This document shows positions 1 to 6,160 of a stretch of DNA of 8,680 bases, piece after piece (positions within the stretch are counted from its first letter, which is position 1; every line of letters starts with the position of its first letter). Origin of the DNA: UBA1206 sp045643125 (lineage in GTDB: Bacteria; Bacillota; Clostridia; Oscillospirales; CAG-382); the NCBI GenBank assembly GCA_045643125.1, contig JAZUKE010000011.1:1-8680 (forward strand), written 5' to 3'. The translations under genes and the position numbers were made by a program. A model generated the notes under the pieces. It saw only the letters and a list, made by a program, of their open reading frames with translations. It was not told the DNA's origin and ran no database searches.

Positions 1-1
1 T

Positions 2-1201
2 TCGTCCGAAGAACCCGCCGCCTCTTCCGAAGAGATCACAGAGTCATCCGAAGAGGAATCAAATGAAGAATCCCTTGAAATTTCCGAAGAACCCGGAATC
101 GACGTTGCCGATTTCATCACGCAGTATGTCAGCTTCGGCGCCACGATAGATGACCCAAACGAAGCCCTCATCAAGGCGAGATGCACCGACGCTGCCTCCG
201 TAAGAGTTACTTCCGTCAACGAAGGCGCAGTCGATGATATCGCAGGCGTGCTTGTTTTCAATTTTGATTACAACGGATTCACCATCGCAAGCGAAAAAGG
301 CTCATACGACGATTACGCGGTCTATGTCCTTGAATACAATCCAAAGACGTTCCACTACGAAAAAACTCAGTCGTACAAAGTAGAAGACGAAGGCAAGGAT
401 TCCGTCAAGATACCCTCCGACGGTTTCGTACTTGCCATTCACTCATACTTTGACGATTACATCAAAGCGGTCGATGCAACAGCTGAAGGTCAGGCGTTCT
501 TCCCGCACGGATTCCGTGCCACCAATATGCTCGATGCCGAGATTCCGAAAATGACTCCGATGATCGACGGCGAAGTCACCGAAGAGGAATACGGCGGGCT
601 GATCTGGGATATCGTTCCCGACAGCGGTTTTGCAAATTTCGGACAGTTTGAAGTTGAAAACTACTACGCATCCGGCAAAGTACATTTCTGCTACGACGAC
701 GATTATCTCTATGTAGGCGTTATCGTATCTTCTCCCTATCACGTCAACCCGCTTACGCAGGAAAACGCATCGGGTATGTGGAAATACGAATGTATACAGA
801 TCAACACGACATCCGTGTCCCCCGCAGGCGAATATTTCTTTGAAAATTGGGATAACGCCGTCAACTCCAAAGCGGTGGACGAAGGTATGATCCGTCAGTA
901 CGGCTTTGCTGTCAACGACGAAGGCGAATCCATATCCTGCATCTGGATGCCGAGCGGCGCGACTTACGGCGGTGAGACCGTCTGCGTGCGCGATGACGGC
1001 AATCAAGTTACCGTATATGAAGCAAAGATCCCTTGGGGTGAGATACTCGGTGACACCGAGCCGAAGGAAGGCACCGTTCTCGGTGTTTCGATCTCACTCA
1101 ACGCCGGCGACGGCACTTTCAAGAACATCCTGCTCCGTGACGGCGGCGGTATCATAGGACTCAACGACTGGACAAAAGTCCCCGTGATAACCCTCGGCTG
1201 A
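2..1201 (+). CDS. Partial CBM9/DOMON-like carbohydrate-binding protein, probable lipoprotein (5' end missing)
   Basis: The frame is open from the first bases of the window to the TGA at 1199-1201. The GTG at 248 is therefore an internal codon, and the true start lies upstream. The first ~30 visible residues are a Ser/Glu-rich stretch like the linker that follows the lipid-anchored Cys in Gram-positive lipoproteins; compare the next gene. Then comes an uncharacterised beta-rich region (about nt 98-540), ending in an 'IPSDGFVLAIHS' segment. The C-terminal part (about nt 548-1195) resembles CBM9/DOMON-like domains: it opens with PMIDGEVTEEEY, has the strand 'CYDDDYLYVGVIV', a 'VYEAKIPWGEI' segment, then 'LGVSISLNAGD', and closes with a Gly-rich turn plus WTKVPVITL. 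CBM9-like domains bind sugars non-catalytically. No catalytic domain is visible, but one could lie in the missing part. A surface sugar-binding role is inferred from the domain and the neighbouring sugar genes. Confidence 0.8.
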   Translation, partial: SSEEPAASSEEITESSEEESNEESLEISEEPGIDVADFITQYVSFGATIDDPNEALIKARCTDAASVRVTSVNEGAVDDIAGVLVFNFDYNGFTIASEKGSYDDYAVYVLEYNPKTFHYEKTQSYKVEDEGKDSVKIPSDGFVLAIHSYFDDYIKAVDATAEGQAFFPHGFRATNMLDAEIPKMTPMIDGEVTEEEYGGLIWDIVPDSGFANFGQFEVENYYASGKVHFCYDDDYLYVGVIVSSPYHVNPLTQENASGMWKYECIQINTTSVSPAGEYFFENWDNAVNSKAVDEGMIRQYGFAVNDEGESISCIWMPSGATYGGETVCVRDDGNQVTVYEAKIPWGEILGDTEPKEGTVLGVSISLNAGDGTFKNILLRDGGGIIGLNDWTKVPVITLG

Positions 1202-1223
1202 AAACAGTCAGACTTCAAAAGCA

Positions 1224-1266
1224 AAAGCGGCGGAGATCGCATCGTTCGGGGTGCGTTCTCCGCTTT
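1224..1266 (+). terminator. Stem-loop after the CBM9-like gene, possible weak terminator
   Basis: AAAGCGG (1224-1230) followed by AGA and CGCA pairs with TGCG and TCTCCGCTTT (1252-1266). There is a 3-nt bulge (CGG), one T-T mismatch and a loop of about 10 nt. It starts 22 bases after the stop codon, where a terminator is expected. The downstream bases (CGTATATAATAATC) are A/T-rich but contain no run of T, so it could be a weak intrinsic terminator or an mRNA-stabilising hairpin. Confidence 0.5.
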
Positions 1267-1281
1267 CGTATATAATAATCA

Positions 1282-1310
1282 TTGACTTTTCGGCTTTTCT
1301 GTGATAAACT
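1282..1310 (+). promoter_or_regulatory. Predicted sigma-A promoter with extended -10 for the binding protein/glycosidase operon
   Basis: TTGACT (1282-1287) serves as the -35 box. A 17-base spacer separates it from TAAACT (1305-1310) as the -10 box. The spacer ends in TGA (1302-1304), placing TG exactly at the extended -10 position. Transcription would start near 1316-1318, giving a 5' leader of only about 22-24 bases that holds AAAGGAG (1325-1331) and then the ATG at 1340. The -10 box matches the consensus at 4 of 6 positions; the extended element and exact spacing strengthen the call. No operator palindrome was seen around it. Confidence 0.55.
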
Positions 1311-1339
1311 GATGACAATAAAGTAAAGGAGATATTACG

Positions 1340-2866
1340 ATGAAAAAATCAAGTATTGCTTTCCTTATCCTGCTCGTTATGCTGTTTACCGTTGCGCTGC
1401 AGGCGTGCAGTGAAGCAACCGGCGACAACAACAGTTCCGCTTCTGCGGCTTCGGAATCTTCGGAAACGTCGCTTCAGCCCGAGCAAAGCGAAGAATCGTC
1501 ATCCCCCGTTGACGACACTCCCAAGCTTGAGCTTCCCGATGATCTTATGTTTCCCGATGAAGAAGTCACGATACTCATAAGGACCGGAGACCTTTATCAG
1601 ATGGAATTCGGCACCGAAGAGATCGACGATTCCGCGCTCAATGCTTTGCTTATCGAAAGAACTCAGGCAGTCGAAGAAAGACTCGGCATCAAGATTAACA
1701 CCATCGTTCAGCAGACGGATGCCGGCACTTACGCTCCTAACAACTTTAACCAAAAGGTTATGAACGCCATACTTTCCGGCGACCCCGGTTATGATCTTAT
1801 AGCGTTCTACGCATATTACGGCGTCAAGCTCGGAACTGACCAATATCTCTATAATATGTGGGACGTTCCGTATCTCAATTTTGAAAAGCCCTGGTGGAAC
1901 CGTGACTACATAGAAGAGATGACAGTCAACAACAATCTGTATTTTCTTGTCGGCGACGCCTGCTTCACGTCACTTGACTTTATGTTCACGATGTATTTCA
2001 ACAAAGATCTCGTCGCACGTCATTATCCCGACGTCAACCTTTACGATATCGTTGACAAGGGCGACTGGACGATGGATACTTACCGCGAACTTATCAAAGA
2101 TACATACGAAGAGCGCGACGGCGACGGGCTCAAATCAGACGGCGACTTTTTCGGTATGTACGCCGCCACCGCTGCTACTCCGCTTGACGCAATGTTTGCG
2201 GCAATGGACTGCAAGATCACCGAAAAGAACAGCGACGGCATCCCCGAACTCATCTTCTACAACGAAAGATGCATAAATTTCTTTGACACGATGTATGAAT
2301 TCCTCTTTGAAACTCCCGGTGTTCAGCCCGGTCACTATACCGGCGAATCGGGTGCGCTTGCAAAGGAAAAATTTGAAAAATCCGAATCCATATTCTGTAT
2401 CGGAACTCTCAATTACAGCGAAACGCTGCGTGACGCCAATTTCGTTTACGGCATACTTCCCATCCCTAAAATGAATAAAGATCAGGAATTCTACCATACC
2501 TGCTGCACCGACGGATGCTCGATCCTCGCCATCCCGAACTGCATCGACGAAGAAAGACTTGAACTCATCGGCGCAACAATGGAACTCTTTGCCTACGAGT
2601 CCTACAAAACCGTTACGCCCAACTATTTCACCAAGATAGTCAAGAACGGTTATCTCGATTCCGACGACGACCTCAGAATGTACGATATTCTCCACGACGG
2701 AATGACGTACAATTTCGGCGTTTCGAATTCCTGTATGCTTAACGACATCCAGCACCTTGTCCGCGAAGTGCTTGACAAGAGAAGCCGCGATTTCAAATCC
2801 GCATATGATTCCGTCGCACCCGCTGCGGAAAAGGCGCTTAATGACCTCATCGAAAACTACAACTGA
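1340..2866 (+). CDS. ABC transporter extracellular solute-binding lipoprotein (family 1, sugar type)
   Basis: This 508-residue protein is a probable substrate-binding lipoprotein of a carbohydrate ABC importer. It has a Lys-rich N-terminus, a hydrophobic core and a lipobox LQAC, making Cys23 the predicted lipidated residue. A Ser/Glu-rich linker follows (about residues 24-60), then a family-1 solute-binding fold. Supporting features are an early 'VTILIRTGD' strand, 'YDLIAFYAYYG', the 'FMFTMYFNKDLV' segment, 'GDWTMDTYRELIKDTYEERDG' (split here by position: residues 241-261) and an acidic loop DGDGLKSDGDFFGMY (260-274) like the acidic Gly/Asp loops common in clostridial sugar-binding proteins. 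Length is normal for the family. ATG 1340 has AAAGGAG 8 bases upstream and an upstream promoter. The glycosidase gene starts 23 bases after the stop codon, suggesting that the ligand is that enzyme's substrate. No permease or ATPase gene lies in the window, so the importer's other subunits are elsewhere. The ligand cannot be named from sequence. Confidence 0.88.
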   Translation: MKKSSIAFLILLVMLFTVALQACSEATGDNNSSASAASESSETSLQPEQSEESSSPVDDTPKLELPDDLMFPDEEVTILIRTGDLYQMEFGTEEIDDSALNALLIERTQAVEERLGIKINTIVQQTDAGTYAPNNFNQKVMNAILSGDPGYDLIAFYAYYGVKLGTDQYLYNMWDVPYLNFEKPWWNRDYIEEMTVNNNLYFLVGDACFTSLDFMFTMYFNKDLVARHYPDVNLYDIVDKGDWTMDTYRELIKDTYEERDGDGLKSDGDFFGMYAATAATPLDAMFAAMDCKITEKNSDGIPELIFYNERCINFFDTMYEFLFETPGVQPGHYTGESGALAKEKFEKSESIFCIGTLNYSETLRDANFVYGILPIPKMNKDQEFYHTCCTDGCSILAIPNCIDEERLELIGATMELFAYESYKTVTPNYFTKIVKNGYLDSDDDLRMYDILHDGMTYNFGVSNSCMLNDIQHLVREVLDKRSRDFKSAYDSVAPAAEKALNDLIENYN

Positions 2867-2889
2867 AAAAGCAAAAAAGAGGTATCGCA

Positions 2890-4944
2890 ATGCAACACTG
2901 TATTGAATCGGGAAAACTGAAAATCACGTTCACAAACCTTTACTGCGGTATTTCCGAGATAATTGCCGACGGCGAAAAACTGCTGTCGGTTCGCCCCGGT
3001 TCGCTCTTTACCTTAAGTGCCGAAAAACTGTCTGACGGCACGGCGCTCAAGGTGTTTTCGTACCCCGATTTTGAGGAAATGAAGATTGAAAAAGACGGCA
3101 ATATAACCGTCCTCACCTGTTCCGGCTGCAAAAAACTGCCGTCGGTAACTGTCGTGATGACGCTGACCGCTTTCACCGAACAAAACCGCATCGAAACGGA
3201 AACCGAGGTACTTTCGCAGAACACCGAGTACACGCTTCTCAACTGTTCGTACCCGAATCTGTGGTTCGACGCGACCGACGACGCTCGTTTTCTGTCGCCC
3301 TACGGCTGCGGCGAGCTTATGAAAGCCGATAATGCGCTTTTCGGGCACGGCTACGGCTCTGTGCAGGAATATCCGTCATACGGCGTATCGTTCCAATTCA
3401 CCGCCGTGTGGAACGCTTCGTCGCGCAAGGGCATTTATTACGGTATGCACGATCCGACGCCTTCGATCAAACAGTTCTCATTTATACGCGGCGCCGGAGA
3501 ACCGACGATGTATGTCGGTTTCTCGCAGCATCTTGAAAACACCGACCGCGTTTCCAACGGACAGAAGCTTTACGGCAAAGCTGTCTGGCAGCAGATCGAC
3601 GGCGACTGGTACGACGCCGCCGTACTGTATCGCGGCTGGATGGAAAATAACGCCCGCTGGATGCCCGAAATGGGCAAATACTCCCGTTCTGATGCACATT
3701 GGCTCAATGACATAGACGCATGGTGGCTCGTCCACATCAACGGCGACACTTTTGCCGACGAGATAATCGAAGCGGCAAAGGATCTCGGCGCAAAGAGCGC
3801 GGTACATTTGTATCTGTGGCATCAGAACCCGTTTGACAACGATTATCCTCACTATTTCCCCGAAAAAGAGTGCGTCAGACGTGAGCTTAAAAAGGTGCAG
3901 GACGCAGGCATCAAGGTCATCCCGTACATCAACGGACGTCTTTGGGACACTCACGACCGCGGTGCCGAGGATTGGCAGTTCACCGAAAAGGCAAAACCAT
4001 TCTGCACGAAAGACCGTCACGGCAATGTGTTCACCGAGTCGTACTCTTCAAAAGAATCCGACGGCTCTCCCGTTGTGCTGTCGATAATGTGTCCCTCGAC
4101 CAAGCTTTGGCAGAATACGCTTAAAGGTGTAGTCGGAGGCATACTTGACGACGTAGGCTTCGACGGAGTATATATGGATCAGATCGCGGCGGCAAAGCCG
4201 TGGCTCTGCTCCGATCCGACACACGACCACCCCGCAGGCGGCGGAAAATGGTGGAACGAGAGTTATTACGACCTTATCCGCACCGTTGCCGACGGACACG
4301 ATCCCGAAAGATCGGTGTTTGCGACCGAATGCACCGCAGAAATGTTTATGGGACGTATTCAGGCATATCTGTCGTGGCTTTGGGTAAAGAACGACCAGGT
4401 GCCGGCGTTCCCCGTCGTTTACTCCGACAAGGTTGTACTGTTCGGACGCGCATACAACGGTATCAAAGGCGAGAATTCCGATGCCAACCGCATTTTCGCG
4501 GCTCAATCTCTGCTTTTCGGCGATCAGATGGGCTGGATATCGCCCGCGTCATACAACGCGCTTAACTGCAAGGCGTTTTTCAAAAAGCTGGTACATATAC
4601 GCGCCGAGCTGCACGATCTGCTGTCCCACGGCATTATGCTCCGTCCTCCGATGCTTTCCGACGACGGTCCGCGGCTTCACAGCGAAAACGTCGGACACGC
4701 ATATTTCAGGACGGTCGATTATCCGTCAGTACAGGGTGCGCTTTGGCGGGAAAAAGAAACCGGCAGAAAAGTTCTGCTTATCGTCAACGCTGCTTCTGTC
4801 AGCGTGAATGTCTCGCTTGAAACCGAGTTCCCCGACGGTGACTATGTGCTTCAAGGTGATCTTTCCGACACTTTGCACGTTGCCGGGAATAAAGCGTCTC
4901 TCTCACTCCCAGCGGAAGCGTGTGTCTGGGCAGAAGCAAGATAA
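2890..4944 (+). CDS. DUF6259-like TIM-barrel glycoside hydrolase, cytoplasmic
   Basis: This 684-residue protein has no signal peptide, so it is predicted to act in the cytoplasm. An N-terminal beta-sandwich region (about 1-215) precedes a TIM barrel whose strands can be followed: WWLVHI (279-283), 'HLYLWHQ' (306-312), 'KVIPYINGRLWD' (342-353), 'FDGVYMD' (424-430) and 'RSVFATE' (474-480). A beta-rich tail (about 590-684) is typical of retaining glycosidases. Asp430 at the end of the fourth traced strand and Glu480 at the end of the fifth are the best nucleophile and acid/base candidates. That arrangement is reminiscent of the GH13-like clan, but this is inference. An unusual His/Asp/Gly-rich loop (SDPTHDHPAGGGKWW, 441-455) follows Asp430 and may line the active site. 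The architecture best matches DUF6259 proteins, recalled rather than searched. ATG 2890 has AAAGAGG 7 bases upstream. The gene is co-transcribed with the binding protein and ends in a terminator. Substrate and linkage are unknown. Confidence 0.8.
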   Translation: MQHCIESGKLKITFTNLYCGISEIIADGEKLLSVRPGSLFTLSAEKLSDGTALKVFSYPDFEEMKIEKDGNITVLTCSGCKKLPSVTVVMTLTAFTEQNRIETETEVLSQNTEYTLLNCSYPNLWFDATDDARFLSPYGCGELMKADNALFGHGYGSVQEYPSYGVSFQFTAVWNASSRKGIYYGMHDPTPSIKQFSFIRGAGEPTMYVGFSQHLENTDRVSNGQKLYGKAVWQQIDGDWYDAAVLYRGWMENNARWMPEMGKYSRSDAHWLNDIDAWWLVHINGDTFADEIIEAAKDLGAKSAVHLYLWHQNPFDNDYPHYFPEKECVRRELKKVQDAGIKVIPYINGRLWDTHDRGAEDWQFTEKAKPFCTKDRHGNVFTESYSSKESDGSPVVLSIMCPSTKLWQNTLKGVVGGILDDVGFDGVYMDQIAAAKPWLCSDPTHDHPAGGGKWWNESYYDLIRTVADGHDPERSVFATECTAEMFMGRIQAYLSWLWVKNDQVPAFPVVYSDKVVLFGRAYNGIKGENSDANRIFAAQSLLFGDQMGWISPASYNALNCKAFFKKLVHIRAELHDLLSHGIMLRPPMLSDDGPRLHSENVGHAYFRTVDYPSVQGALWREKETGRKVLLIVNAASVSVNVSLETEFPDGDYVLQGDLSDTLHVAGNKASLSLPAEACVWAEAR

Positions 4945-4949
4945 TAAAG

Positions 4950-4991
4950 AAAGTGTACTTTTATCCGCAGTCGGATACAGGTACACTTTTT
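4950..4991 (+). terminator. Rho-independent terminator of the binding protein/glycosidase operon
   Basis: AAAGTGTAC (4950-4958) pairs perfectly with GTACACTTT (4981-4989). An inner stem TATCCG (4962-4967) pairs with CGGATA (4972-4977) over a 4-base loop (CAGT); a symmetric 3x3 internal loop separates the two stems. Five Ts (4987-4991) close and follow the hairpin. It begins 5 bases after the glycosidase stop codon. It is also only 20 bases upstream of the next start codon, so it may act as an attenuator for the dockerin genes. Confidence 0.75.
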
Positions 4992-5011
4992 AACAGAAAG
5001 AAAGGTACACT
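4981..5011 (+). repeat. Direct repeat GGTACACT, second copy at the ribosome binding site
   Basis: AGGTACACT occurs at 4979-4987, where it is the descending arm of the terminator, and again at 5003-5011, directly abutting the ATG at 5012. The copies are 24 bases apart. The second copy overlaps the likely Shine-Dalgarno sequence (AAAGG, 5001-5005). The upstream arm AGTGTAC (4952-4958) is complementary to both copies, so the leader has two mutually exclusive pairings. The repeat and complementarity are seen directly; a regulatory role is inference. Confidence 0.5.
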
Positions 5012-6085
5012 ATGTCAAGCAAAATGAAAAAACTGTTTTCGCTTCTCCTTGCCGTAGCTTTGTCAGTTTCCTTTTTTGCGTTTTATCCGTCTGCCGATAA
5101 TTCCGTAAGCGTCGGCGAAGACCGGATATCCGACGTTTCCCGCCGCGAATATGTCAATGCAATGCTTGCATATCATCTTTCCGAAAACGGAGAGAAGCTC
5201 TTATCCGACGCACTGCAAAACGGAAAGTCCGCGATATTCTTCTTTGAAGGCGCAAGCAACAACACTTTGCGCGGCAGCATTTATTCCAATTATGAAAAAT
5301 ACCGTTTTGCCTGTGTGTGTATCGTCGTGAAGCTTGTTGACGGAAAGCCCGAGATCGTATTTTTCGATGACTTTTCTTCGACGATCCCCGACCATCCGAG
5401 AGACGCTTATTCGCATAACGAAGCCATTGCAACTCTTGTAGACGGCGTATATCCGGTGATCAACTGCAATCATTACACCTATGCGGCGCTTCACGTTCCC
5501 GCTTACGATTGGGGAACTGCGATACGCTGCTCTCAGACCGAATATTATACCGACACCTGCTATGGTATAAATATCCATAACCGCGGCTCGAATATGCTCT
5601 ATCCCGGCTCTCAGAATTCGCTCGGCTGCCTTATCGTCGGCAAATGCGCTGCCAATTCCGAAAGCTACAACGATTTTATGTACGCAGTCACCGGAATCAA
5701 AAATGCGTTTTCTTCTGTTTTTGACGAGGTTTCTATCGACTGCGGCTGCGTTATCATCGACAGAGCGCTCTATAAAAACGAGCTTTTGAAGATATACGAC
5801 AGCGGCAAAGGAGACAAGCTTTCTGTCGTCAATCAGATAACGGCTTACACCAACAAAATCAACTCTTTCGCCAGAAAATATATCCCCACCGATGAATCCG
5901 GCTCCGGATCACAGGGCGACTTCAACGGCGACGGAAAGATCAATACCGCCGACGCGATTTATCTGCTCCGAAATATGATGCGTCCTTCAAAATATCCCGT
6001 CAATCAGAGCAGCGACTTCAACGGTGACGGCAAAGCAAACAGCGCGGACGCCGTGTATCTGCTTCGCTGGATCTTACGGCATTAG
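5012..6085 (+). CDS. Secreted L,D-transpeptidase/DUF5675-like protein with C-terminal type I dockerin
   Basis: This 357-residue protein has a signal peptide (MSSKMKKLF start, hydrophobic core, likely cleavage after Ala28). The middle region holds 'TLVDGVYPVINCNHYTYAALHV' in two parts (residues 141-150 and 151-162), then GINIHNRG (185-192) and NSLGCLIVG (202-210). A His in IHxxG followed by S-x-GC is the signature arrangement of the YkuD/L,D-transpeptidase fold and of the related DUF5675 family, so His189 and Cys206 are candidate catalytic residues. The substrate could be peptidoglycan peptides or another amide. The C-terminus (302-357) is a clear type I dockerin with two calcium loops, DFNGDGKINTAD (303-314) and DFNGDGKANSAD (335-346), each followed by a YLLR helix. 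It is therefore predicted to attach to a cohesin. ATG 5012 has AAAGG 6 bases upstream; an ATG at 5024 is possible but lacks that spacing. No clear promoter was seen between the upstream terminator and this gene. Confidence 0.8.
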   Translation: MSSKMKKLFSLLLAVALSVSFFAFYPSADNSVSVGEDRISDVSRREYVNAMLAYHLSENGEKLLSDALQNGKSAIFFFEGASNNTLRGSIYSNYEKYRFACVCIVVKLVDGKPEIVFFDDFSSTIPDHPRDAYSHNEAIATLVDGVYPVINCNHYTYAALHVPAYDWGTAIRCSQTEYYTDTCYGINIHNRGSNMLYPGSQNSLGCLIVGKCAANSESYNDFMYAVTGIKNAFSSVFDEVSIDCGCVIIDRALYKNELLKIYDSGKGDKLSVVNQITAYTNKINSFARKYIPTDESGSGSQGDFNGDGKINTADAIYLLRNMMRPSKYPVNQSSDFNGDGKANSADAVYLLRWILRH

Positions 6086-6106
6086 ATTGATACACAAAAA
6101 AACAGC

Positions 6107-6136
6107 ACCGTCTGCGCCGTAATAACGTCAGACGGT
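6107..6136. repeat. Inverted repeat between the two dockerin genes
   Basis: ACCGTCTG (6107-6114) and CAGACGGT (6129-6136) are perfect 8-base complements. A CG/CG pair with a one-base bulge extends the stem inwards. On the plus strand no T-run follows, so it is a poor plus-strand terminator. A run of seven A bases lies a few bases before it (6096-6102), so on the minus strand it reads as a hairpin followed by a T-tract, the shape of a minus-strand intrinsic terminator. It may equally be a processing or stabilising hairpin between the two co-oriented genes. Confidence 0.5.
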
Positions 6137-6160
6137 AACTATTGAAAAAAGAGGTCAGTT

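Noticed and set aside
248..250. GTG as the start codon of the CBM9-like protein
   Set aside because: The frame is open upstream to the window edge, encodes a typical Ser/Glu linker, and no Shine-Dalgarno precedes the GTG.
443..1006. Minus-strand open frame (187 codons) opposite the CBM9-like gene
   Set aside because: It is a shadow of the plus-strand coding frame with no independent evidence.
1271..1276. TATAAT as an alternative -10 box for the sugar operon
   Set aside because: The bases 17 upstream (GGGGTG region) do not resemble a -35 box and lie within the hairpin; the TTGACT/extended -10 pair downstream is better.
2135..2890. Long minus-strand open frame (251 codons) opposite the binding protein
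   Set aside because: It lies inside a clearly coding plus-strand gene with conserved features, has no recognisable domain, and is a product of codon bias on the opposite strand.
3478..4020. Minus-strand open frame (180 codons) opposite the glycosidase
   Set aside because: It is fully covered by the plus-strand TIM-barrel coding region, and its translation has no domain-like pattern or ribosome binding site support.
4940..4945. GATAAT as a -10 box for a promoter serving the first dockerin gene
   Set aside because: It overlaps the glycosidase stop codon, and no -35-like sequence lies 16-18 bases upstream; a transcript from it would also run into the terminator.
5915..6082. Internal repeats read as a nucleotide tandem repeat or mobile element
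   Set aside because: The repetition is the protein-level two-repeat structure of a dockerin, not a DNA repeat element.
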